A stretch of DNA of 64,000 nucleotides, taken from Parabacteroides faecalis (lineage in GTDB: Bacteria > Bacteroidota > Bacteroidia > Bacteroidales > Tannerellaceae). This document shows positions 47,080-56,449 of the stretch, in pieces. The notes below the pieces were generated by a model that had not been told where the DNA came from, ran no database searches, and worked only from the letters and a program-made list of their open reading frames with translations. Each line of letters begins with the position of its first letter. Within the stretch, counting starts at the first letter, position 1. A program made the translations under genes and the position numbers. The stretch is taken from NCBI RefSeq assembly GCF_022809355.1, contig NZ_JAKZMM010000010.1, positions 47,738-111,737 of the forward strand, given 5' to 3'.

Positions 47080-47928
47080 ATGGCAACAATTGATCTATTC
47101 GACACCGGTTATTTCTATGCCGACGGCGGTGCCATGTTCGGAGCTATTCCCAAAACGGCCTGGTTTCGGAAATATCCTTCAGACGAAAGCAACGCATGCA
47201 TCCTGGCGATGCGCAGCCTGCTGATTACAACCGAAGACCATCGGCATATCCTGATTGATACCGGAGCTGGTTTTAAGCATCTTCAGCGACTAAGTTATTA
47301 CCGTTTCTTCGGATTGCATAACCTAACAGATGAACTTTCTGTCCGGAACTTACAACCGGAAGACATTACCGATGTTGTTTTAACGCACTTACATTTCGAT
47401 CATTGCGGCTTTTGTACCCAAGAAGAAGGCGGAAAGATGAAAATGACTTTCCCGAATGCCAGATATTGGGTCAGCGAACGCCAATGGCATAATCTGCAGC
47501 ATCCCAATGCGCTGGAAAAAGAATCTTATTTCAAAGAAGACATGCAGGCCGTTGAAGAAGCTGGGAAATTACAGTTGCTTTTTGAAGATCTGGTACTTAC
47601 GCCGGATGTGACTTTGCGGCTCTTCGACGGACATACAGCAGGACAAATAGTGCCTTATATCCGAACAGCCAACGAAACAGTCGTTTTTGCCGGAGATGTC
47701 ATCCCGCTTTTTGCCAGCATCTCGCCGGAATGGATTTCAGCCTACGATATCGCTCCATTGACTTCATACGAAGAAAAATGCAGATTGCTGGAACAAGCTG
47801 TTCAAGAACAACAACGGATCGTTTTCTGCCACGACGCCTATACGCAGGCCGCCTGTATCAAAAAGACAGAAAGCGGACTGTATCTGCCAATCCGGGAAAG
47901 CATACAAAAAGCCGTTATCCAAGTCTAG
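47080..47928 (+). CDS. MBL-fold metallo-hydrolase
   Basis: 282-residue metallo-beta-lactamase-fold hydrolase. The zinc motif HLHFDH (H103, H105, D107, H108) follows DVVLT; further ligands are likely in DGHTAGQ, FAGDVIPLF and the C-terminal CHDAY. No signal peptide, so cytoplasmic. Build resembles lactonase/AttM-like hydrolases, but the substrate is not known. A weak -7 (TAACTTTC) precedes it and a hairpin with T-run follows. Confidence 0.87.
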   Translation: MATIDLFDTGYFYADGGAMFGAIPKTAWFRKYPSDESNACILAMRSLLITTEDHRHILIDTGAGFKHLQRLSYYRFFGLHNLTDELSVRNLQPEDITDVVLTHLHFDHCGFCTQEEGGKMKMTFPNARYWVSERQWHNLQHPNALEKESYFKEDMQAVEEAGKLQLLFEDLVLTPDVTLRLFDGHTAGQIVPYIRTANETVVFAGDVIPLFASISPEWISAYDIAPLTSYEEKCRLLEQAVQEQQRIVFCHDAYTQAACIKKTESGLYLPIRESIQKAVIQV

Positions 47929-48581
47929 AAAGACTGACATTTTGACAAAAATTTCTTCTTCCGGACGAGAAAAAAAGAGGGATTCCGTCCTTTTTTCGCC
48001 TCATTTTGGTTTATTTTTAGAAAATTCAGACCAGAATAAGGCAAAAAAGCCTTGATTCTACCCATTTTTATGCTTGGATTTGAAGCAAAATCCTACGACT
48101 TTTCATCAAAAACCTAGTAGGAAACGAACGAAAAGCCGGCGTGTTTCACAAAAAACACGCCGGGAAATTCCCCAAAGGCTCTATTTTTGCAGAAAATGAG
48201 CTTAAAAGAACTATTTTCTCTTCATTTTTTGATCCAAAGAAGCTCCTTTTTTGAGCTGTCTTTTTGCTATATAATTTCACCAGCGACTAACAGCCCTCAA
48301 CCTTTCCTGCCTACCTTGTTTTGTTCCCTCAAACAAATGATTCCATTTCAGCCATTTCTACTATCAAACTGAAAAACCTCAACTCGCCATACAGGCGATA
48401 AAAGTCAACACTCCCGAACCACGGTCCGAATACGCCAAAAATAAAGGGGATTCAATACGACAGATTGGCAGAGATATCTCCTCTATCTACTTTTCTTACA
48501 GATAATTTATTTTTAGTTTAAATATTTGTTGGTTATAAAATTATTACCTACATTTAAAGCGAAATATCAAAAGACAATCCA
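47929..48581. other. 653-base intergenic region with hairpins and an isolated promoter-like box
   Basis: Contents: a plus-strand terminator for the MBL gene (GGACG 47963-47967 with CGTCC 47986-47990, then TTTTTT); a perfect 11-bp hairpin CCGGCGTGTTT/AAACACGCCGG (48136-48163) related to the three-copy element at 6190-6250; and TATTTTTG (48182-48189), a -7 box with no clear gene behind it. A 58-codon frame starts at 48196 but looks unconvincing (Phe/Leu/Pro-rich, no motif). The rest is AT-rich and featureless. Confidence 0.6.
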
Positions 48582-48821
48582 ATGCCTACTATTTTTATTC
48601 TTTTTGGTTTTCGGTTTATGTTTTATGCCAATGATCATGAGCCGCTTCATGTACACGTTGTAAAAGGAGATATCAGTGCAAAGTTTTCACTATTCCCGGT
48701 TAATCTGGTAAAGAACAAAGGCTTGAAACCATCAGAAATAAAACTTGTAGAGTCAATCATCGAAGAAAATCAGGAAATCATTGCCGAGCATTGGAATAAG
48801 TTCTTCAACAAAGAAAAGTAA
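48582..48821 (+). CDS. DUF4160 protein
   Basis: 79-residue protein matching the DUF4160 pattern: MPTI-F---GFRFMFYANDHEP-HVHV, then a GLKPSEIKLVESIIEENQEIIAEHWNKFF tail. Family function is not known; members commonly pair with a DUF2442 protein, as here, with a 6-base gap. The arrangement resembles a toxin-antitoxin-like or accessory pair. The two genes are AT-rich against their neighbours. Confidence 0.87.
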   Translation: MPTIFILFGFRFMFYANDHEPLHVHVVKGDISAKFSLFPVNLVKNKGLKPSEIKLVESIIEENQEIIAEHWNKFFNKEK

Positions 48822-48827
48822 CAGAAC

Positions 48828-49244
48828 ATGGATACAATCTTCATCGATAAGGTATGGTTAACAGAAACAGCTGTATGGATTCGTACAGTTGACGGAAAAG
48901 AAGCCTGTGAAAACTTTAACGAATACCCACGATTAAAATACGCAACTCCCGAACAAAGATCACATTACACATTAAGTGCAGAGGGAATACATTGGGAAGA
49001 GTTAGATGAAGATTTATGTTTCGACGGATTCTTTCATGAGAAAAAACAGAATCCGTTATACCAATTATTCATAACACATCCAGAATTGAATGCATCCGCA
49101 ATAGCCCGTCGCTTAGGTCTATCACAAAGTTTGTTTGCTCAATATATCAGTGGTAGCAAGAAGCCTTCAAAAGAACGGTTAGAAGAAATCCTGGAAACAA
49201 TTCGTTCTATCGGCCGTGATCTAGCAAATATCCACGTAGCATAA
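48828..49244 (+). CDS. DUF2442 protein with C-terminal helix-turn-helix
   Basis: 138-residue protein. The first 75 residues follow the DUF2442 pattern (VWIRTVDGKEACENFNEYPRL, then HYTLSAEGIHWEELDEDLCFDGFF). The rest is a short DNA-binding-type helix-turn-helix (NASAIARRLGLSQSLFAQYIS, about 88-108). A fused HTH suggests this partner represses its own operon, as antitoxins do; that role is inferred. Confidence 0.85.
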   Translation: MDTIFIDKVWLTETAVWIRTVDGKEACENFNEYPRLKYATPEQRSHYTLSAEGIHWEELDEDLCFDGFFHEKKQNPLYQLFITHPELNASAIARRLGLSQSLFAQYISGSKKPSKERLEEILETIRSIGRDLANIHVA

Positions 49245-49270
49245 ACCCTGCGGTTTACTTACTAGACATC

Positions 49271-50179
49271 TCATTCATTCCTTTTCCGATTACGGGGATG
49301 ATGTTCTAAAATCTCTTTCCGCAGCGACTCCCGGTCGATGTGCGTATAAATCTCGGTTGTGGTTATACTTTCATGCCCCAACATTTCTTGGATAGCACGT
49401 AGATTAGCGCCACCTTCCAAGAGATGGGTAGCAAAAGAATGGCGGAAAGTATGCGGACTAACCGTCTTATGTATTCCGGCCAGTTCTGCATGCTGCTTGA
49501 TAATATAGAAAACCATCACGCGGGTCAACGGCGCGCCCCGACGGTTTAGGAACAGAATATCTTCTGCCCCCTTTTTAACCACCATCATACCGCGATAATA
49601 CAAATAATTCTTGATTTCCCGTAAAGCCGTTTGCGAGATCGGTACCAGACGTTGTTTGGATCCCTTTCCTTCTACCCGAATGAAACCTTCTTCCGGATAT
49701 ACGTCCGAGATACGTAACCCTACCAATTCAGAAACACGCAGTCCGCAACTGTAAAGCACTTCCAGCATAGCCCGGTTCCGTTGACCTTCAGGCGTAGAAA
49801 GGTCAATAGAATCCAGCATCCGGTCGATTTCCTGTACCGAAAGAACTTCCGGTAATTTCATCCCAATCTTAGGAAGCTCCAGCAATTCCGTCGGATCCGA
49901 TTCGATATAGCCATCCAACAACAAATACTTATAAAACGACTTGATTCCCGAAATAATACGAGCCTGCGAACGCGCATGAATACCCACATCGTGTAATTGA
50001 GCCACAAACTGCTGCAAATCATCATAAGTAATTTTCCGGATATCCTTTCCTTCCGACTCCACAAAACGGACTAACTTATCTAAATCTGCCAGATAAGCCT
50101 CTATTGTATTTGCAGAAAGCGCCTTTTCCAAGCGCAAATAGGTTTTATATCGCTGATATATGTTTTCTTTTCCATCCAT
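49271..50179 (-). CDS. xerD: Tyrosine recombinase XerD
   Basis: 302-residue site-specific recombinase with the SAM-like N-terminal core-binding domain (1-105) and full catalytic set: R148, K172, H243, R246, H269 and nucleophile Y278. Length and sequence character (LYSCGLRVSELVGL, HTFRHSFATHLLEGGANLRAIQEMLGHE) are those of housekeeping XerD that resolves chromosome dimers at dif. No dif site was recognised nearby. Confidence 0.93.
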   Translation of the reverse strand: MDGKENIYQRYKTYLRLEKALSANTIEAYLADLDKLVRFVESEGKDIRKITYDDLQQFVAQLHDVGIHARSQARIISGIKSFYKYLLLDGYIESDPTELLELPKIGMKLPEVLSVQEIDRMLDSIDLSTPEGQRNRAMLEVLYSCGLRVSELVGLRISDVYPEEGFIRVEGKGSKQRLVPISQTALREIKNYLYYRGMMVVKKGAEDILFLNRRGAPLTRVMVFYIIKQHAELAGIHKTVSPHTFRHSFATHLLEGGANLRAIQEMLGHESITTTEIYTHIDRESLRKEILEHHPRNRKRNE

Positions 50180-50211
50180 TCTTCCTCATCCTCCCAACAG
50201 GAATCATGAAA

Positions 50212-50219
50212 CAAAAATA
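50212..50219 (-). promoter_or_regulatory. -7 box for xerD
   Basis: TATTTTTG on the minus strand, 33 bases before the ATG; matches TAnnTTTG. No good -33 element at standard spacing. Confidence 0.45.
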
Positions 50220-50337
50220 CGGAAAAGCCACCATCTATAATGACAAACAAATGTAATAAAATAGCAATAATGTTTTAATCCGGTTAACCGTCCTTTGCAA
50301 CGTCAAACAAAAAGATTTTTAAACTAAATTTTCAAAA

Positions 50338-53300
50338 ATGGATCTTTCAAGTAAAATGGTTCGATTAACCGGACTACTTTGTGTTGCAAGTACTCTACAA
50401 GGCATTCCGTCCTTGTATGCTTCTGTTCCCAACATGATCCCAAGTATCACTCAGCAAAGTGACACTTACATGCTAACAGGTACAGTAATTGATGAAGCAG
50501 GTATTCCTGTCATTGGTGCCAACATCGTTGAAAAAGGAACAACAAATGGAACTGTTACAGACCTCGATGGTAACTTCTCTATCCAAATCCGTAAAAATTC
50601 TACACTCACCGTCTCTTATATCGGGTACTCCGATCAAGAAATAGCAGTCAATGCTGCCCAAACATTACATATTGTACTAAAAGAAGACTCCCAGGCATTA
50701 GACGAGTTGGTTGTCGTAGGTTATGGTACACAGAAGAAAGTCAATTTAACTGGTGCAGTAGAACAAGTTACAAGTGAAGTATTCGATAATCGCTCTGTAC
50801 CCAACGTTACCCAAGCTTTACAAGGTTCTATTCCTAACTTAAACATACAAATTACTGATGGTAAACCGACACGTACTGCTAGTTATAACGTACGTGGAAC
50901 TACTTCTATCGGACAAGGAGGAGATGCCTTGGTTTTAATTGACGGAGTTGAAGGCGATCCCTCAACACTAAACCCCAATGATATTGCCAGTGTTTCAGTA
51001 CTGAAAGATGCGGCTTCTGCAGCTATTTATGGTGCACGTGGTACATTTGGTGTAGTATTAATTACCACAAAAGAACCGAACAAAGATAAAACATCCATCA
51101 CCTATTCAGGCAACTTCTCTTTACAACAGCCTACAACAGTTCCGGATTTCGTAACAGATGGTTATGAATACGCCAGTCATTTCTACGAGGCCTATCATGC
51201 ATGGAACAATTATTCAGCAGATCCCAAAAACATCAATAAGACACAGGAATTCTCATTGTCCTGGCTTGAGAATTTCCGTCAACGAAAAGAACAAGGTATT
51301 ACCCAAGAATGGGAAATTGACTCGAACGGTAAATATGTTTATTATGGTAATGAAGATTACTATGACGCTTTATACAAGAAAAACACATTTGCCCAAGATC
51401 ATAATCTGTCAGTCAGTGGAAACAATGGGAAATTGAATTACTATGTTTCAGGCCGTTTTTACGGATACGATGGTTTGTTCAAGTACAACACCGATGAATA
51501 TAAAACAATGAACCTGCGTGCAAAAGGTTCTGTTCAAGTATTCGACTGGTTAAAGATCGAAAATAATATGGAATTCTCTAATATGGATTACCATAACCCC
51601 ATTAATGTAGGTGAAGGAGGTTCTATTTGGCGTAATATAGCAGATGAAGGACATCCCAGTTCTCCAATCTTTAATCCAGACGGTTCATTAACATTCTCAG
51701 CCGCCTATACTATTGGAGACTTTATCTACGGCAAGAATGGATTAGATACAAATAATCGTGTTCTGAGAAATACAACAGGCTTTACAGCCTCTTTCCTGGA
51801 AAATAAATTACATGTCCGTGGAGACTTCACCTTCCGTAATACAGATTACGGACAAACACAGCGTCGTGTACCAGTTCCCTATAGCACATACGAAGGTGAA
51901 ACCCGCGAATTAAGTACGCAATATAATGATATACAAGAATACAAGACACGTACCAATTATATTGCAACTAACATCTATGCCGATTATGAAAATACATTCA
52001 ACGAAGCTCATTACTTCAAAGGCATGGTTGGTTATAATTATGAACAGTCAACATACGATGGACTGAAAGTTCTGAGAAACGGCTTATTGCTAGAAGACTC
52101 TGAAAATATAAACATGGCATTAGGTGATGCTATTACCACATCGGGTGAATATAACAGATGGCGTATTGCCGGTGGTTTCTTCCGTTTAAACTATGCATTC
52201 AAAGATCGTTATCTGGTTGAAGTTAACGGCCGTTATGATGGTTCTTCCAAATTTCCGACAGATCAACAATGGGCATTCTTCCCATCTATTTCAGGAGGCT
52301 GGCGTATATCAGAAGAAGAATTTTGGAATGTCAAGCCAGAGGTTCTTTCTGATGTCAAGATCCGTGCTTCCTATGGTTCTTTAGGAAATGGTAATGTTGA
52401 TCCGTATAGCTACCTTGAATTACTCAGTATCAACACCTCTGGACGTGTATTAAATGGATTAAAGAACAAATATACCAGTGCTCCTGGAGTTATGCCAGAT
52501 GGATTGACTTGGGAAACAGCAACAACAACCGACATCGGAGCCGATTTCGGTTCTCTGAACGGAAGACTTCGCTTTTCAGGAGACTATTACATCCGTAAGA
52601 CAACCGATATGTACACTGTAGGAGAGACCCTGCCAGATGTATTCGGAGCTAGTTCTCCTAAAGGAAACTACGCAGATATGACAACACGAGGCTGGGAAAT
52701 CACATTAACTTGGAGAGATCAATTCCAGTTAGCCAGCAAACCATTCAATTATGAAATTCGAGGGACCTTATCCGATTATATCTCTACCATTGACCGTTAT
52801 AATAATAAAGACGGAAAACTCTCCGACTATTATGCAGGGCAGCGAGTAGGTGAAATCTGGGGATACGTAACCGAAGGCTTGTTCCAAAGCCAAGAAGAAA
52901 TTGACAATCATGCTGACCAAACCTTGATCCAATCATCTTCTCAACACGTTACTTATCCAGGAGATGTTAAGATCAAGGACTTAAATGGAGATGGAGTCAT
53001 TGATTATGGAAATAATACCTTAAGCGATCATGGCGACAAAACCGTTATAGGTAACAGTTTACCTCGTTTTTCTTACAGTTTGAATTTAAGTGGTGACTGG
53101 AATAACTTCTTCGTTTCTGCCTTCTTCCAAGGTGTAGGAAAACAAGATTGGTATCCAAGTAGTGAATGTATTTTCTGGGGACAATACAACCGTCCATACA
53201 ACAATTTACCAGAATGGCATTTAGGTAACTATTGGACGGAGGATAATACCGACGCTTATTTACCTCGTTATGCAGGTTATAATTCCTCTTTAAAATCAAC

Positions 53301-53589
53301 AACACAGACTCGTTATTTACAAAATGTTGCTTATATCCGACTCAAGAATTTACAGTTTGGTTACACGTTACCTCAAGAGATCGTTTCTAAAGCTAAAATG
53401 CAGAATGCACGTATTTACATTTCTGCTGAAAATCTATGGTGCTGGTCTCCTCTATATAAACATACACGAGATTTAGACGTAACCAACATTTACGGTTCTG
53501 ACCCGGATTTGACAGATGGAGGAAGTGGTGATGGACAAAGTTATCCACAAATGAAAAGTATTAGTTTAGGTGTTTCTGTAACTTTTTAA
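50338..53589 (+). CDS. SusC/RagA-type TonB-linked outer-membrane transporter
   Basis: 1083-residue outer-membrane nutrient importer. Hydrophobic signal segment about 10-30, carboxypeptidase-regulatory-like domain about 46-118 (LTGTVIDEAGIPVIGANIV), TonB box and plug (ELVVVGYGTQKKVNLTGAV at about 120-140, then SVLKDAASAAIYGARG), and a 22-strand-type barrel ending in a terminal Phe (SLGVSVTF). No STN domain, so no sigma/anti-sigma signalling. SusD follows 14 bases later. Substrate is unknown; the partner gene downstream points to a phosphodiester-containing ligand. Confidence 0.95.
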   Translation: MDLSSKMVRLTGLLCVASTLQGIPSLYASVPNMIPSITQQSDTYMLTGTVIDEAGIPVIGANIVEKGTTNGTVTDLDGNFSIQIRKNSTLTVSYIGYSDQEIAVNAAQTLHIVLKEDSQALDELVVVGYGTQKKVNLTGAVEQVTSEVFDNRSVPNVTQALQGSIPNLNIQITDGKPTRTASYNVRGTTSIGQGGDALVLIDGVEGDPSTLNPNDIASVSVLKDAASAAIYGARGTFGVVLITTKEPNKDKTSITYSGNFSLQQPTTVPDFVTDGYEYASHFYEAYHAWNNYSADPKNINKTQEFSLSWLENFRQRKEQGITQEWEIDSNGKYVYYGNEDYYDALYKKNTFAQDHNLSVSGNNGKLNYYVSGRFYGYDGLFKYNTDEYKTMNLRAKGSVQVFDWLKIENNMEFSNMDYHNPINVGEGGSIWRNIADEGHPSSPIFNPDGSLTFSAAYTIGDFIYGKNGLDTNNRVLRNTTGFTASFLENKLHVRGDFTFRNTDYGQTQRRVPVPYSTYEGETRELSTQYNDIQEYKTRTNYIATNIYADYENTFNEAHYFKGMVGYNYEQSTYDGLKVLRNGLLLEDSENINMALGDAITTSGEYNRWRIAGGFFRLNYAFKDRYLVEVNGRYDGSSKFPTDQQWAFFPSISGGWRISEEEFWNVKPEVLSDVKIRASYGSLGNGNVDPYSYLELLSINTSGRVLNGLKNKYTSAPGVMPDGLTWETATTTDIGADFGSLNGRLRFSGDYYIRKTTDMYTVGETLPDVFGASSPKGNYADMTTRGWEITLTWRDQFQLASKPFNYEIRGTLSDYISTIDRYNNKDGKLSDYYAGQRVGEIWGYVTEGLFQSQEEIDNHADQTLIQSSSQHVTYPGDVKIKDLNGDGVIDYGNNTLSDHGDKTVIGNSLPRFSYSLNLSGDWNNFFVSAFFQGVGKQDWYPSSECIFWGQYNRPYNNLPEWHLGNYWTEDNTDAYLPRYAGYNSSLKSTTQTRYLQNVAYIRLKNLQFGYTLPQEIVSKAKMQNARIYISAENLWCWSPLYKHTRDLDVTNIYGSDPDLTDGGSGDGQSYPQMKSISLGVSVTF

Positions 53590-53603
53590 TTGAATAGACA
53601 AAG

Positions 53604-55370
53604 ATGAAAAATATTATAGTTCCTTTTGTTTCCGCCTGTTTATTTCTTTCTGCTTGTTCCATGGACGAAATACCACAGGCATCTGTCGATAAAGAAACGG
53701 TATTCAGCAATGAGAAAGGTCTCGAGACCTATTCCTATTCTTTCTATAATATGTTACCTTCTGTAACTGACGGATATAGCCAAGATGCCATGTGTGATTA
53801 CGGTGCCGTAACTAATTATGATGACTTTATCCGTGCCGGAGCTTATTCACCTGAAGTTAGTTCGGGTTGGAGTTGGACAGATCTTCGTAATATCAATTAT
53901 TTTATTGAGAACTGTACTAATGATGCGGTAGATGAATCCATTCGGAACAATTACATAGGTTTAGCCCGTTTCTTCCGAGCCTATTTTTATTACGAAAAAG
54001 TCGTTCGTTTCGGAGATGTTCCATGGATTGACCGTACATTAACGGTTGATGACGAATTACTTTACGCACCTCGTGATTCACGTACTGTTGTCATGGATCA
54101 TGTTTTAGAAGACTTGAACTTTGCTTGTGAACATATTACCCGAACCAGTGATGAAACCGGTTCGCTTGTAACAAAATGGGTTGCCTACGCTCTCAAATCC
54201 CGTATTTGCCTATTTGAAGGAACGTTCCGTAAATATCATACAGAATTAGGATTAACTGATACGGCTGATAAATGGTTACAAGAAGCAGCCAATGCCTCTG
54301 AAACTGTAATGCAGGAAAGTGGACTCTCCATTTATACTGGAGCAGGAGAAGATGCTTCTTTCCGTTCTTTATTCATAAGTAATTCACCTATCACTTCTGA
54401 AGTGATGTTGGCAAGCGTCGCTGATGAAGGTTTAGGAGTCTTAGGTTCTGCAAACTGGTGGTGGACATCCGGAACATACGGACCTCGTTTCAGCATGATC
54501 CGTTCATTTATCAATTTGTTCTTAATGACTGATGGAACTCCGTTCACGGACAAACCAAACCATGAAAAAATCGAGTTCTATGATGAATGCCAGAACCGAG
54601 ATAAACGTTTGGCCCAAACAATCCGTACGCCGGGTTATATGCGAGATGGCAAACCTGCGGCTCCCAATTTCAATGGATATTCCTATACCGGCTATCAACC
54701 AATCAAGTATACGCTAGATGATTCATACTATGATGCAGGAGCATTGAATACCAATGCGATCCCTCTATTCCGTTATGCAGAAGTATTACTGAATTATGCT
54801 GAGGCCAAAGCTGAAATGGGGACATTGACCGATGCGGACTGGGCTAATACAATTGGTGTATTACGTTCTCGTGCAGGAATTACAGGCGGATTAACAGTAA
54901 AACCAACAAAAGTAGATAAATACATTCAAGAGACCTATTTCCCCAGTATATCAGATCCAACCATTTTGGAAGTACGTCGTGAACGTTCCATTGAGCTGGC
55001 ATTAGAAGGTTTCCGCTTTACCGATTTATTACGCTGGAAACGTGGAGATTTAATGACAATGAGATGGACCGGAATCTATGTTCCCAAATTGAATGAACAA
55101 ATAGACTTGGATCATGATGGAACAACAGATGTTATTTTCTATAAAGGAGACACGCCAACTGGATTACCAGCTTCTTGTACTCCTATTGCTGTGGATGGAG
55201 GCGACGTTACCCGTCAAAGTCTGACAGGGAATAATTCTGGTAATTTGACTTGGTATGACAATGATCCTTCCCGAGTATGGTATGAAGACGGACGTCAGTA
55301 TTATTATCCAATACCCAAATCAGCAATCAACTTAAATGAAAATCTGAAACAAAATCCCGGTTGGGAATAA
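53604..55370 (+). CDS. SusD/RagB-type nutrient-binding lipoprotein
   Basis: 588-residue surface lipoprotein that caps the SusC barrel. Lipobox LSAC near residue 18, SusD-like TPR helical core with LARFFRAYFYYEKVVRFGDVP at about 120-140 and AEVLLNYAEAKAEMG near 393, and the C-terminal RRERSIELALEGFRFTDLLRWKRG and PIPKSAINLN. Read from the same transcript as SusC. Confidence 0.95.
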   Translation: MKNIIVPFVSACLFLSACSMDEIPQASVDKETVFSNEKGLETYSYSFYNMLPSVTDGYSQDAMCDYGAVTNYDDFIRAGAYSPEVSSGWSWTDLRNINYFIENCTNDAVDESIRNNYIGLARFFRAYFYYEKVVRFGDVPWIDRTLTVDDELLYAPRDSRTVVMDHVLEDLNFACEHITRTSDETGSLVTKWVAYALKSRICLFEGTFRKYHTELGLTDTADKWLQEAANASETVMQESGLSIYTGAGEDASFRSLFISNSPITSEVMLASVADEGLGVLGSANWWWTSGTYGPRFSMIRSFINLFLMTDGTPFTDKPNHEKIEFYDECQNRDKRLAQTIRTPGYMRDGKPAAPNFNGYSYTGYQPIKYTLDDSYYDAGALNTNAIPLFRYAEVLLNYAEAKAEMGTLTDADWANTIGVLRSRAGITGGLTVKPTKVDKYIQETYFPSISDPTILEVRRERSIELALEGFRFTDLLRWKRGDLMTMRWTGIYVPKLNEQIDLDHDGTTDVIFYKGDTPTGLPASCTPIAVDGGDVTRQSLTGNNSGNLTWYDNDPSRVWYEDGRQYYYPIPKSAINLNENLKQNPGWE

Positions 55371-55385
55371 ATCAAATAAACAAGT

Positions 55386-56255
55386 ATGAAAAGAATCGTT
55401 CTATATTTATGCACTGCGCTGGTATGGTTTGCAACCTTGCCAGCCGTAGTGGCCCAACAAGCAAAAAAATCATCCTGCACAGTAAATGTTGCAACCTTCA
55501 ACTTACGAATGGATACACCTAAAGATGGAGTTAATGCCTGGCCTAATCGTAAAGAAATGGTTAAAGGATTAATCCGCTTCCATGATTTCGATATTTTCGG
55601 CACACAAGAAGGTTTCAAACATCAGTTAGATAACATTTTGGAATTAGGGAATTACGCTTACATAGGAGTTGGGCGCGATGACGGAAAAGAAGCAGGAGAA
55701 CACTCTGCCATCTTTTACAAAACAGACCGCTTTGAAGTATTGGATAAAGGAAACTTCTGGTTCTCTGAAACGCCAGATATTCCAGGAAAAGGCTGGGATG
55801 CTATTTGCTGTAACCGTATCTGTTCTTGGGGAAAATTCAGAGATAAGGTAAGTGGAAAAATCTTTTTCTTCTTTAATTCACATTATGATCATCAAGGGAA
55901 AGTAGCACGTCGGGAATCTTCTCATTTGTTATTAAAAAAGATCCGTGAAATTACTGGAGAAGAATCAATTATTTTCGCTACAGGAGATTTTAATGCAGTA
56001 CCAACAGATGAGCCCATCACAACTTTAGCAGCCGATGGATTATTACTTGATTCATATACACGAACAGAAACACCTAGATATGGAACAGATGGAACTTTCA
56101 GTAGTTTCCAATTAGATGCTCCAATGAAAAACCGAATCGATTATATTTGGGTTACGCAACCAATAACTGTAACGAAATATGCTGTACTGAACGATATGCA
56201 ATATGGTCGTTTCCCTTCTGATCATTTCCCTGTAATGATCCAAGCTGTATTTTAA
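55386..56255 (+). CDS. Secreted endonuclease/exonuclease/phosphatase (EEP) family protein
   Basis: 289-residue exported enzyme of the DNase I-like superfamily. Signal peptide about 1-23 (ending VVAQ), then EEP motifs: ATFNLRMDT, GTQEGF (metal-binding Glu), FNSHYDHQG (catalytic His), ATGDFNAVPTDEP (Asp-Asn) and the terminal SDHFPVM (Asp-His). Related enzymes cleave nucleic acids, sphingomyelin, inositol phosphates or other phosphodiesters. It lies 15 bases after SusD and ends the operon, so it likely acts on the ligand the SusCD pair imports. Which phosphodiester is unknown. Confidence 0.9.
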   Translation: MKRIVLYLCTALVWFATLPAVVAQQAKKSSCTVNVATFNLRMDTPKDGVNAWPNRKEMVKGLIRFHDFDIFGTQEGFKHQLDNILELGNYAYIGVGRDDGKEAGEHSAIFYKTDRFEVLDKGNFWFSETPDIPGKGWDAICCNRICSWGKFRDKVSGKIFFFFNSHYDHQGKVARRESSHLLLKKIREITGEESIIFATGDFNAVPTDEPITTLAADGLLLDSYTRTETPRYGTDGTFSSFQLDAPMKNRIDYIWVTQPITVTKYAVLNDMQYGRFPSDHFPVMIQAVF

Positions 56256-56288
56256 ACGAGTGACAAACAAAATATCAAGTTTAGATAG

Positions 56289-56341
56289 AGTCTTTCATGG
56301 ATGGATATTATTTCCATTTCCATGAAAGACTTCTTTGCACT
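56289..56341 (+). terminator. Terminator of the SusCD-EEP operon
   Basis: AGTCTTTCATGGA (56289-56301) pairs over 13 bp with TCCATGAAAGACT (56329-56341), with a weak inner stem and TCTTT after it. Confidence 0.75.
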
Positions 56342-56397
56342 TAGCTCATTCCTTAACTGTTTCGCCAAAACCTAACAACAAATCCAAGAAAAATGCG

Positions 56398-56405
56398 TAT
56401 CTTTG
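56398..56405 (+). promoter_or_regulatory. -7 box for aroQ-pyk
   Basis: TATCTTTG, an exact TAnnTTTG match, 45 bases before the aroQ ATG. No clear -33 element. Confidence 0.5.
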
Positions 56406-56449
56406 TACCGTAATATTTCCTTATACCAACTATTACAGCAATAACATCA

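Noticed and set aside
48196..48372. 58-codon frame after a -7 box
   Set aside because: Composition is skewed (Phe, Leu, Ser, Pro), with no motif; the transcript start would fall at the ATG itself. Kept only as part of the intergenic description.
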